From the NCBI GenBank assembly GCA_039819115.1, contig JBCBST010000050.1, positions 1 through 19,990 of the forward strand: 19,990 nt of DNA, given 5' to 3'. The translations under genes and the position numbers were made by a program. Under the pieces are notes generated by a model. The model was not told where the DNA came from and did not search any database. It saw nothing but the letters and a program-made list of their open reading frames with translations. Position 1 is the stretch's first letter; each line of letters opens with the position of its first letter. This document shows, one piece after another, positions 1-7,622 of this stretch. The DNA is from JBCBST01 sp039819115. GTDB taxonomy: Bacteria > Bacteroidota > Rhodothermia > Balneolales > Balneolaceae.

Positions 1-239
1 AACCCAATTTCTTTTTTACATAGATCTTCCCAGATGGATAGCTGTCCCCGTATGTCTTTTTTGGAAGCTGCTCCATAGATTTTTCCTTGTTCATAAAAGC
101 TTCCGGTTCTCAGAATACGTGTTATCTGTTCTGTTAAAGGGGCAGAGGATTTCACATCAGAGTGATTTCCCTCAAATGAATTACAACTTGTCAATAGAAC
201 AGCTATTGCTATTACGATCCAGCTTGATGCTTTTGTCAT
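1..239 (-). CDS. Putative lipoprotein, N-terminal part only (cut by window start)
   Basis: An open reading frame starts at the ATG whose complement is at 237-239 and stays open for 79 codons to the window edge. Its N-terminus is a lipoprotein signal: MTKASSWIVIAIAVLLTSC, with a hydrophobic core and a lipobox-like LTSC, so the acylated cysteine would be residue 19. The mature part begins NSFEGNHSD and continues hydrophilic, with lysines and glutamates. I do not recognise the family from these 60 residues. It lies 32 bp downstream of the AraC-type regulator on the same strand, so the two may be co-transcribed. The start has no Shine-Dalgarno, only an A-rich stretch. The lipoprotein call is well supported; the function is unknown. 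Confidence 0.72.
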   Translation of the reverse strand, partial: MTKASSWIVIAIAVLLTSCNSFEGNHSDVKSSAPLTEQITRILRTGSFYEQGKIYGAASKKDIRGQLSIWEDLCKKEIG

Positions 240-271
240 TCTTTTTGCTTTTAAGAAAACATGTTGTTGCA

Positions 272-1093
272 TCAATGAATTGTATAATACCGAAAGGATT
301 CCTGTGAATCGGGCACAAAATAGGTTTCTACATCCAGCTGTCTTGGGCTCGTTTTAAACAGCGAACGAAACGATCGTATGAAATGAGACTGATCAAAAAA
401 ACCATGCTCAAGGGCAAGACGGCTAAGTGAATAATCGGTCCGTTTATAGATTAAGTCTTCCATAATTCTTCTCATTTTCACAGTCAGTGAAAACTGCTTG
501 GGAGTTAAACCGACATGTTGTTTGAATTTACTTTCCAGTGTTTTATCGGAGATACTGAGCTTGTTCAAGAGTTCCTTTTTCCGGCTGCTGAAATCCGAGT
601 CAGAGGTAGCTAACAGGAGACAAGAGTACCGGATCGAAGCATAATCATTGGTTACTTTAGCATGCTCATCAAATTCAGCTAGGAGAGTATTCAGAATATA
701 TTCTATCTCATTTGACGGATTAAAGTGCGAAAGCCTGGTATTCAAGGAGGTATTTAACTCTGATAGGGGGATCACGGTATTCGATAAGTCAAAGAATGGA
801 AACCGGCTAATGAAAAGATTTGCCCATTGATAGAGCTTGATAAAATGCATCTTCGTTTCTGGAAACAAACAAAGTTCACCTTCGGTTTTTAGCTGGCCTG
901 TTAAGTAGATGCCCTCTGATAGCACAAACTCTGTACGATCGATGTTTAAGGATGCTCCATTACCCTCTATAAATAACAGTTCGAGGTGTCCATCGCCGAT
1001 CATCGGGGGTAATATCTTGTTAAGGACAGCGCTCGGATTTTCAATGACCCAATACTTTTTTATATGTGTATTGGTTAACTGGTTTTTAAACAT
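272..1093 (-). CDS. AraC-family transcriptional regulator
   Basis: This 273-residue protein has a C-terminal AraC/XylS DNA-binding domain. The first helix-turn-helix lies near residues 174-201 (ELLNKLSISDKTLESKFKQ, then GLTPKQF). The second lies near 224-252 and carries the typical ALEHGFFDQSHFIRSFR and SPRQ pattern. Residues 1 to about 150 would be the sensing domain; they resemble the N-terminal region of other short Bacteroidota AraC regulators, but I cannot name a ligand. The gene is divergent from katG across 217 bp and is followed 32 bp later by a lipoprotein gene. Control of katG or of the lipoprotein gene is possible but is inferred from position only. The first ATG is used because no other start fits better. 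Confidence 0.9.
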   Translation of the reverse strand: MFKNQLTNTHIKKYWVIENPSAVLNKILPPMIGDGHLELLFIEGNGASLNIDRTEFVLSEGIYLTGQLKTEGELCLFPETKMHFIKLYQWANLFISRFPFFDLSNTVIPLSELNTSLNTRLSHFNPSNEIEYILNTLLAEFDEHAKVTNDYASIRYSCLLLATSDSDFSSRKKELLNKLSISDKTLESKFKQHVGLTPKQFSLTVKMRRIMEDLIYKRTDYSLSRLALEHGFFDQSHFIRSFRSLFKTSPRQLDVETYFVPDSQESFRYYTIH

Positions 1094-1242
1094 AAATATG
1101 GTTTTTTAGGGCAATATGCCTGGTGTGGAACCTGATGCACTCCCATCTTCTACCGCTTATATGGCTCGCGCCTCACTCAGTTTCAGTTTTTTTATAGTTC
1201 AATAGGCTAGTCTTGAATGTCCCCATAAATTTTATTGATTAG

Positions 1243-1258
1243 AATCCTGTTCAGGATT
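1243..1258. promoter_or_regulatory. Perfect 16-bp palindrome upstream of katG, candidate operator
   Basis: AATCCTG-TT-CAGGATT is a perfect inverted repeat with 7-bp arms and a 2-base centre. It lies 52 bp before the katG start, in the araC-katG divergent region. Its size and symmetry suit a dimeric DNA-binding protein. It does not match the PerR box pattern I know, and AraC-type proteins usually bind direct repeats. The binding protein is unknown. Confidence 0.45.
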
Positions 1259-1310
1259 TAGGGAGTTTCCATTCGAAACCCAAACCGATCAATTTTAAAG
1301 CCAGATTATC

Positions 1311-3524
1311 ATGAGCGAATCCAAAACTAATGGAATGGGAGGTTGTCCATTCCACTCCGGGGAAGTAAAGAAAGCCGCAGGGAGCGCACCCACTAACCGC
1401 GATTGGTGGCCAAACCAACTTAAACTAAACATACTCAGGCAGCATTCTGCACTTTCAAACCCGATGAATGAATCGTTTGATTACGCAGCGGAATTTAGTT
1501 CGCTCGATCTGGCCGCCGTTAAACAAGATATTCTGGATGTAATGACGGACTCTCAGGATTGGTGGCCCGCTGATTATGGTCATTATGGACCGCTGTTTAT
1601 TCGGATGGCATGGCATAGTGCAGGTACCTACCGCATTGCAGATGGTCGCGGAGGAGCTGGTGCCGGAACATTACGGTTTGCTCCATTGAATAGCTGGCCG
1701 GATAATGCCAACCTTGATAAAGCACGGTTACTTTTATGGCCCGTTAAGCAAAAGTATGGGCGTAAATTATCCTGGGCAGATTTAATGATCCTGACGGGTA
1801 ATGTGGCCCTTGAATCCATGGGTTTTGAAACGTTTGGGTTTGCTGGTGGCCGGGAAGATGTCTGGGAACCAGAAGAAGATGTTTACTGGGGTTCTGAAAC
1901 AGAGTGGCTAGGTGATAAACGCTATTCCGGTGATCGTGATTTAGAAAACCCTCTTGGAGCCGTTCAGATGGGCTTGATCTATGTAAATCCCGAAGGACCT
2001 AACGGTGAACCTGATCCATTAGCTGCTGCACATGATATCCGCGAAACATTTGGTCGCATGGCCATGAACGATGAAGAAACCGTTGCCCTTATTGCTGGCG
2101 GACATACCTTTGGTAAGAATCATGGTGCCGCATCGGATGCAGAATATGTTGGACGCGAACCGGCAGGTTCAGGTATCGAAGAACAAGGTTTGGGTTGGAA
2201 GAACTCTTTTGGAACGGGAAAAGGTGGCGATACCATCACCAGTGGATTGGAAGGAGCCTGGACTACCACACCGACCAAGTGGAGTAATAACTATTTTGAA
2301 AATCTGTTCGGCTTTGAATGGGAACTGACCAAGAGCCCTGCAGGCGCTTACCAGTGGAAGCCTAAAGACGGTGCAGGTGCAGGAACCGTACCCGATGCAC
2401 ATGATCCTGAAAAGAGTCATGCACCGGTTATGCTAACCACGGATTTGTCGTTGAGAATGGATCCTGCTTATGAGAAGGTATCGCGTAGGTTTTACGAAAA
2501 CCCGGACGAATTTGCCGATGCTTTTGCCCGTGCATGGTTTAAACTTACCCATCGTGACATGGGACCAAAGGCCCGTTACCTGGGTGCGGAAGTGCCACAG
2601 GAAGACTTGATCTGGCAGGACCCTGTTCCCGAAGTAGATCATGAGTTAGTTGATGATTCCGACATTGCAGCATTAAAAGCGAATATCCTGGCCTCAGGTT
2701 TGAGTGTTGCTGAACTGGTTTCTACGGCCTGGGCATCAGCATCCACATTCCGGGGATCGGATAAGCGGGGTGGAGCCAATGGAGCCCGTATTCGGCTTGA
2801 ACCTCAGGTTAACTGGGAAGCTAATAATCCGGCTCAGCTCAAAAAGGTGTTAAGCATCCTGGAAAGCATCCAACAGGAATTCAATAGCACCCAGGAAGGG
2901 GGCAAACGTATTTCAATCGCTGATTTGATTGTATTAGCAGGTGGGGCTGCTATTGAGCACGCAGCCACTGAAGCCGGGGTAACGATTATGGTACCTTTCT
3001 CGGCAGGACGGACGGATGCATCAGCTGCACAGACCGATGCTGAATCGTTTGTCGTACTGGAGCCTGTAGCTGATGGATTCCGTAACTATCTGAAGCAAAA
3101 GCAGCAGGCCCAAACGGAAGAACTGTTGGTTGATAAGGCTCAACTGCTCATGTTAACAGCTCCGGAAATGGCGGTATTGGTTGGAGGTATGCGCGCACTG
3201 AATGCCAATTTTGATGGCTCAGCGCATGGTGTTTTCACCCAAAAACCAGGAGTACTAACCAATGACTACTTCCGTAATTTACTCGATTTCGGCGTTACCT
3301 GGGCTGCTACCTCCGATGAACAGGAATTGTTTGAAGGACGCGATCGCCAAACCGGACAAATAACATGGACCGGAACCCGTGTGGATCTCATCTTTGGGTC
3401 AAATACGGAACTTCGGGCCATAGCAGAAGTGTATGGTTGTGACGATGCACATGAGCAATTCGTAAACGATTTTGTTGCTGCATGGACTAAAGTCATGAAC
3501 CTGGATCGATTTGATCTGAACTAG
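1311..3524 (+). CDS. katG: Catalase-peroxidase KatG
   Basis: This 737-residue haem enzyme removes hydrogen peroxide by catalase and peroxidase activity. Length and sequence match bacterial KatG throughout, including the duplicated, haem-free C-terminal half. The distal haem pocket is in RMAWHSAGTYR (R98, W101, H102). The proximal haem ligand is H265 in GGHTFGK. The residues that form the catalase-specific Met-Tyr-Trp crosslink are all present: W101, Y224 (GLIYVNPEGP) and M250 (GRMAMNDEE). Nothing suggests loss of function. There is no signal peptide, so it should be cytoplasmic. The gene stands alone, with a palindrome and an AraC-type gene upstream and a hairpin terminator about 40 bp after the stop. 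Peroxide induction is likely from the family but is not shown here. Confidence 0.98.
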   Translation: MSESKTNGMGGCPFHSGEVKKAAGSAPTNRDWWPNQLKLNILRQHSALSNPMNESFDYAAEFSSLDLAAVKQDILDVMTDSQDWWPADYGHYGPLFIRMAWHSAGTYRIADGRGGAGAGTLRFAPLNSWPDNANLDKARLLLWPVKQKYGRKLSWADLMILTGNVALESMGFETFGFAGGREDVWEPEEDVYWGSETEWLGDKRYSGDRDLENPLGAVQMGLIYVNPEGPNGEPDPLAAAHDIRETFGRMAMNDEETVALIAGGHTFGKNHGAASDAEYVGREPAGSGIEEQGLGWKNSFGTGKGGDTITSGLEGAWTTTPTKWSNNYFENLFGFEWELTKSPAGAYQWKPKDGAGAGTVPDAHDPEKSHAPVMLTTDLSLRMDPAYEKVSRRFYENPDEFADAFARAWFKLTHRDMGPKARYLGAEVPQEDLIWQDPVPEVDHELVDDSDIAALKANILASGLSVAELVSTAWASASTFRGSDKRGGANGARIRLEPQVNWEANNPAQLKKVLSILESIQQEFNSTQEGGKRISIADLIVLAGGAAIEHAATEAGVTIMVPFSAGRTDASAAQTDAESFVVLEPVADGFRNYLKQKQQAQTEELLVDKAQLLMLTAPEMAVLVGGMRALNANFDGSAHGVFTQKPGVLTNDYFRNLLDFGVTWAATSDEQELFEGRDRQTGQITWTGTRVDLIFGSNTELRAIAEVYGCDDAHEQFVNDFVAAWTKVMNLDRFDLN

Positions 3525-3561
3525 ATTCTGTTGTTTCTATAAGAATCTAAGAGGGTAAGCG

Positions 3562-3590
3562 GCGGGCACCGAGAGGTGCTCGCTTTTTTT
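3562..3590 (+). terminator. Rho-independent terminator of katG
   Basis: GCGGGCACC, loop GAGA, GGTGCTCGC forms a 9-bp stem with one G-U pair, followed by seven T (3584-3590). It lies 37 bp after the katG stop, between katG and the convergent DUF763 gene. The opposite strand has no matching T-run, so it should act on katG only. Confidence 0.88.
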
Positions 3591-3635
3591 ATATTCTAAG
3601 GCGGGGGTACGTTGTTGAGCTGTTCTCTACCAGCT

Positions 3636-4844
3636 TTATTCAAATAACCCCAATTGGTTATTTTGAGGTTTTTCAGCCCAGCCTTTAGCACTTCTCCCAC
3701 CATATTTCCAGGAGTCTCGGCGTTCCTTTTCCTTTAGTTCATCCAGATTTTGTGTTGGGGTAAATCCATCCTCTGCTTTTAATGCTCTTTTATGGAGCGA
3801 TTCTATGGCTTTGAGTTTATCCGAATGTTGAATTTTGGCTTGCTGTACTGCAGTTTTAAGTGTTTCGATGGTCTCGTCGTACACGGCTGTGGGCACGGGA
3901 AAAGGAGAACCTGATTTACCTCCATGAGCAAAAGAAAAACGGGCCGGATCACTGAAACGACCAGGAGCACCGTATAACACTTCGCTCACTAATGCTAATG
4001 ATTGAAGTGTGCGGGGACCGAGCCCTTTTAGCAATAATAACTCATCAAATGTTTGAGTTCCTTGTTCCTGGGCAAGCCAGAGTATGCTTCCTAAGCGTGT
4101 AAGATTTACATCTCCGGCTCTGACATCACAGTAGGAGGGAAGTTTCATTTTAGGTATCTCGTTGAGGATTGAAACGGGTTTCTCTTTGGTCATAGCCAGA
4201 ATACCCTCCTGATTTCGTTTTGCGTCTTTATCCACCAGGTTCAGGATATCCCCTATATGTTGTTCACCACATATTCCGGTATGGGGTTCCTCAACAAAAG
4301 AGGTAATCCCTTCTGAATGCCAATGATATCGGCGGGCGGTACCGGAATTCGGATTCATCCCTTGTTGAATCACAGTCCAGTCGCCGGTATTACTCAATAA
4401 AAAAGAATGGATATATAGTTGGTGACCATCCTGAACGGCTGAGTTATCTACTTTTGCCGTCAGTTTGCTATTTCTTGCCAATTCCAGGCCATCTAACCCC
4501 GTTTGTTCTCCGATAGTGCGCAATTCCTGCGGGGTAAGCATGGATTGTTTTCCTTTGCCGCCACACACATATATCCCAATTTCTTTAGCATGCGGGTTTA
4601 TTGCTTTTTTAAGCGCGGCAAGAACTGCAGTAGTCACACCTGATGAGTTCCAGTCCATGCCAATTACAGCTCCAAAACTCTGAAACCAAAAGGGGTTTGC
4701 CAGTCGGCTAAGCACTTGTTGATGTCCATGCTCGATTAACAGAGCTTCCATCATGGGAAGGCAAAGATCTACCATTCGTTGGAACAGCCAGGGTGGAATG
4801 GCGCCGCCCATCAAGGTTAAATCAGCAGAACCGGAATTCTTCAT
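3636..4844 (-). CDS. DUF763 domain protein, function unknown
   Basis: This 402-residue protein matches the DUF763 family over most of its length. Visible hallmarks are the N-terminal SGSADLTLMGGAIPPWLF, then MDWNSSGVTT (63-72), GIYVCGGKGKQS (90-101) and HWHSEGI (174-180). Near residues 266-292 there is a helix-hairpin-helix-like stretch (LLLLKGLGPRTLQSLALV), a fold often used for sequence-independent DNA contact. The last 80 residues are charged and variable, ending in NNQLGLFE. There is no signal peptide or membrane segment. DUF763 proteins occur in archaea and bacteria and have, to my knowledge, no established function; a nucleic-acid role is an inference from the hairpin motif. The gene is convergent with katG. 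The family call is confident, the function is not. Confidence 0.88.
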   Translation of the reverse strand: MKNSGSADLTLMGGAIPPWLFQRMVDLCLPMMEALLIEHGHQQVLSRLANPFWFQSFGAVIGMDWNSSGVTTAVLAALKKAINPHAKEIGIYVCGGKGKQSMLTPQELRTIGEQTGLDGLELARNSKLTAKVDNSAVQDGHQLYIHSFLLSNTGDWTVIQQGMNPNSGTARRYHWHSEGITSFVEEPHTGICGEQHIGDILNLVDKDAKRNQEGILAMTKEKPVSILNEIPKMKLPSYCDVRAGDVNLTRLGSILWLAQEQGTQTFDELLLLKGLGPRTLQSLALVSEVLYGAPGRFSDPARFSFAHGGKSGSPFPVPTAVYDETIETLKTAVQQAKIQHSDKLKAIESLHKRALKAEDGFTPTQNLDELKEKERRDSWKYGGRSAKGWAEKPQNNQLGLFE

Positions 4845-4954
4845 GAGTAACAGATGATGTGAGGTAATAAAAGTACAGGGGTTTCTGGATCATTCCCTGA
4901 GAATAGATCTAAGATCATCGCAAAGAATCATGTCATGTGTGTATGGCAAAAAAA

Positions 4955-5431
4955 TCAGGAAGGTTGTTTTCTCATGTAGTAGGAGAACCCAGAATCGCTG
5001 TTGCCCAGAACTTGTATATACAGAACAGAGTCTGATATCATCTGGTACTGAATCTTGTTTGGAAAATCATGATCAGGATTCTCGAAAGAGAGGCGGTCTT
5101 CAATAGCAGAGTTATGTACAAATGATATGGTCGATCCCTGGTTTTGATCAGGTACTGTAGCCTGATAGATCAATTCGGTATTGGTGTATCGTATGGAAAT
5201 GGTCTCCTTGATTCTTTTTTTGCCCTCATGCAGGCTGTATACATACCCATGTAACGTACTGTCGTTCGTTACTTCCCATACCTCATATTGATATTTATTA
5301 TCCACCTTCCAGGTTCCTTCCATAAATCGTACCGGCTCCAATGGATCCAACACCATGAATGAGAAGATAATCGAGACCAAAATCTGTGTAATGACCATGG
5401 TTTTTTTATTGAAACAAACACGATCGATCAC
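4955..5431 (-). CDS. Small exported protein, DUF6265-like
   Basis: This protein of about 158 residues has an N-terminal hydrophobic segment (VITQILVSIIFSFMVL) and then a beta-rich domain. The FMEGTWKV opening, the W and G spacing after it, and FENPDHDFPNKIQY near the C-terminus resemble DUF6265, a small domain of unknown function common in Bacteroidota. It starts 14 bp after the purC stop on the same strand, so it is probably the last gene of the lacI-purC unit. The start is uncertain. The GTG at 5431 gives a positively charged n-region (R4, K9, K10) before the hydrophobic core. The ATG at 5398 would give an uncharged one. Neither has a Shine-Dalgarno. I keep the GTG. The cleavage site is unclear and no lipobox is present. 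Confidence 0.72.
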   Translation of the reverse strand: MIDRVCFNKKTMVITQILVSIIFSFMVLDPLEPVRFMEGTWKVDNKYQYEVWEVTNDSTLHGYVYSLHEGKKRIKETISIRYTNTELIYQATVPDQNQGSTISFVHNSAIEDRLSFENPDHDFPNKIQYQMISDSVLYIQVLGNSDSGFSYYMRKQPS

Positions 5432-5445
5432 AAAAAATCAAGCGA

Positions 5446-6408
5446 TCAGGACTTGAAAAGGTGGGTTAATACAGGGTTTATATCCTGCTCCAGCTTTGGT
5501 GTGAACGCAGACCCTGTCAACATTTCAAACAATTCGGCATACCGGGTGCACACTTCGATTCGGAAAGCTGGGGGTAAATCGGGTAACGTTTGTCCATCCA
5601 GTCCCTGAAAATCATGCTCCATCAGCCATTCTCTCAAAAACTCTTTGGACAACTGTTTCTGTCCGGCACCGGATTGTTGGCGATCCTGGTATTCTTCACC
5701 ATAAAAATACCGTGAAGAATCCGCTGTATGTACCTCGTCGATAAGCGTCAGTTCGCCCTGATATAAGCCAAATTCATATTTGGTATCTACTAAAATCAGT
5801 CCCTGTCTGGCTGCAGTTTGGGTTCCTCGTTCAAACAAGCGAAAAGCAACGGTACGAATGTGGTCCCATAATTCTTCCGAAACGATTCCACGGTCCAGGA
5901 TGTCCCGTTCCGAAATGTCTTCATCGTGTCCCTCGGTGGCTTTAGTGGCCGGTGTAAGGATTGGAGTAGGAAATGGGTCATGTTCGTTCATTCCTTCAGG
6001 CAGAGCGACTCCACATAATTCACGGATTCCGGCCTTATAGGTACGCCAGGCATGACCGGTAAGATATCCTCTCATCACAACCTCTATGGGAATAGCGTCA
6101 CATCGTTTTGCGATGGTCACATTCGGGTGGGGTACAGAGAGGATATGATTGGGAATGATATCAGATACTCGATCAAACGAAAAGGCAGCCAACTGGTTCA
6201 GAATTTGCCCTTTGAAGGGAATGGCCTGTCTCATGATATAATCGAAGGCAGAAATGCGATCAGTAACCACAATACCAAGGCGCTCCTCATCCAGGGTATA
6301 CACCTCTCTTACTTTTCCGGTGTATTTATCAAATCCGGCAATATCGGTCTTCGTAATACAATACTCTAAGGCATCCTCCTCAGAAAAAGGCCAGCCTTTT
6401 ACTTTCAT
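5446..6408 (-). CDS. purC: Phosphoribosylaminoimidazole-succinocarboxamide synthase
   Basis: PurC (SAICAR synthetase) joins aspartate to CAIR using ATP in de novo purine synthesis, in the cytoplasm. The 320-residue protein carries the family motifs in order: TGKVREVY (30-37), VTDRISAFD (48-56), PIEVVMRGYLTGHAW, the nucleotide/substrate stretch LTPATKATEGHDEDIS (151-166), LVDTKYEFG (206-214) and DEVHTADSSRYF (224-235). It is of the longer, about 300-residue type rather than the 240-residue E. coli type. The start codon overlaps the stop of the LacI-type regulator by the four bases ATGA, which implies translational coupling. No other purine gene is in the window. Identity is certain. Confidence 0.97.
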   Translation of the reverse strand: MKVKGWPFSEEDALEYCITKTDIAGFDKYTGKVREVYTLDEERLGIVVTDRISAFDYIMRQAIPFKGQILNQLAAFSFDRVSDIIPNHILSVPHPNVTIAKRCDAIPIEVVMRGYLTGHAWRTYKAGIRELCGVALPEGMNEHDPFPTPILTPATKATEGHDEDISERDILDRGIVSEELWDHIRTVAFRLFERGTQTAARQGLILVDTKYEFGLYQGELTLIDEVHTADSSRYFYGEEYQDRQQSGAGQKQLSKEFLREWLMEHDFQGLDGQTLPDLPPAFRIEVCTRYAELFEMLTGSAFTPKLEQDINPVLTHLFKS

Positions 6409-7421
6409 GCGTTCGGATTTATTGTAGAACCCCGTTCAACCAGTAACGGATTAATGGTAGTTTGAAACAGGTTATCTCCAGGTTTTTTTATGATTTCTGC
6501 TAACCGGGCGGTAGCCTGCACCCCAATGGTGTACATTTTTTGGTCGATGGTTGTGAGGTCTAAATACTTACTCAGCTTGATATTATCATAGCCCATCAGA
6601 GCTACATCGCCAGGTACACTCAGTCCGAGTTTAGTAAGAGCATGAAGGGCTCCTAATGCCTGGGTATCATTTGCGCAAAAAATAGCATCCGGAAAGATAC
6701 CCTGTTTGTCGTATTTATAAACCGCTTCAAAGCCGGCCTCTTCGGTAAATCCAGCATGTTTCTCCGTGTCGCCAGACAGGAATAAATCTTTGTTTGGTTT
6801 GATCCCATTCTTTCTGAGCGCATCTTTGAATCCCTTTTCCCTGTCTTTAGCCGCCCGCGAATTCATGGAAGTGGTAATCATTCCAATATTTTTGAATCCT
6901 TGCTGAACGAGATGTTCACCCGCGATTACGCCACCCTGATAATCATTAAGCATAAAATAATCATAGGCCGGATGTATCGAGTTGACCAATACAGCTGGGA
7001 TTCTGGAGGTTTGCAGGCGGTGGTGCACATCGTCGGTAATTTCGATGGAGAGCACGATAATAGCGTCGGCTGTACCGCGGTCGAAGAAATCGTTGACGGC
7101 ATCTTCAGGACTTCTTGAACCGGTGTTGTATAAAATGATATCGAGATCCATTTTCTGAATCTCATCCTTTACTCCTTTCAAAATCTCATTAAAAAAGGGA
7201 GTCGTAAAAGAAGGGACCGCAATAGCCAGTATTTGCGGTTCTTTACTGGCTAATTTTCTTGCACTTACCTGGGGGCGAAAGTTTAGATTTTTGATCGCAT
7301 TATCCACCTTTTTCTTGGTGTCTTCCGATACATTCGGCGACCCGTTTAACACTCTCGATACCGTAGAAATAGCCACTCCTGCCTGCTTGGCTACCTCATA
7401 AATGGTTACTTTTTTACTCAT
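6405..7421 (-). CDS. LacI-family transcriptional regulator
   Basis: The protein begins MSKKVTIYEVAKQAGVAIST, the standard LacI helix-turn-helix (residues 5-26), followed by the hinge around 50-60 (FRPQVSARKLASK) and a periplasmic-binding-like sensor domain to residue 338. Sensor landmarks are FCANDTQALGAL, GYDN and the terminal LLVERGST. The reading frame can be extended to 7547, but the extra 42 residues match nothing in LacI proteins, so I start at 7421. The 3' end overlaps purC by ATGA. E. coli PurR is also a LacI protein, but by eye its purine-contact residues R190 and T192 fall on other residues here, so PurR function is not supported. The gene is divergent from a carotenoid-type synthase. 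The effector is unknown. Confidence 0.92.
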   Translation of the reverse strand: MSKKVTIYEVAKQAGVAISTVSRVLNGSPNVSEDTKKKVDNAIKNLNFRPQVSARKLASKEPQILAIAVPSFTTPFFNEILKGVKDEIQKMDLDIILYNTGSRSPEDAVNDFFDRGTADAIIVLSIEITDDVHHRLQTSRIPAVLVNSIHPAYDYFMLNDYQGGVIAGEHLVQQGFKNIGMITTSMNSRAAKDREKGFKDALRKNGIKPNKDLFLSGDTEKHAGFTEEAGFEAVYKYDKQGIFPDAIFCANDTQALGALHALTKLGLSVPGDVALMGYDNIKLSKYLDLTTIDQKMYTIGVQATARLAEIIKKPGDNLFQTTINPLLVERGSTINPNA

Positions 7422-7622
7422 TTGGCTAATTTTTTTAGGACTTTCCGTGGCGCAGTCTTCAAAAAAAACACTGAAATCGAACCCCAGCGCACTTAAAAAC
7501 AGCAGCACAAGATACGAATACAAGCCAGAACATGATAATTTCAACAAAAAAATCAGGTGTTTTCAAAACCGGGAACTATTTGGATTACGTATTTCATTAT
7601 AACTTCAGATTAACCTAAGTCT

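Noticed and set aside
3600..3660. Terminator for the DUF763 gene
   Set aside because: Only a 5-bp hairpin (AGCTG/CAGCT) follows the stop on the minus strand, with no T-run.
4915..4960. Terminator behind the DUF6265-like gene
   Set aside because: A T-run follows the stop on the minus strand, but no GC-rich hairpin precedes it.
7422..7547. N-terminal extension of the LacI-type protein by 42 residues
   Set aside because: The extension contains a hydrophobic stretch unlike any LacI N-terminus, whereas MSKKVTIYEVAKQAGV at 7421 is the standard start. The stretch is better read as the promoter region between two divergent genes.
7559..7569. GTTTTCAAAAC palindrome between lacI and the phytoene synthase gene, as a LacI operator
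   Set aside because: It has only 5-bp arms around a single base, is AT-rich and lacks the central CG of LacI operators, so chance is likely.
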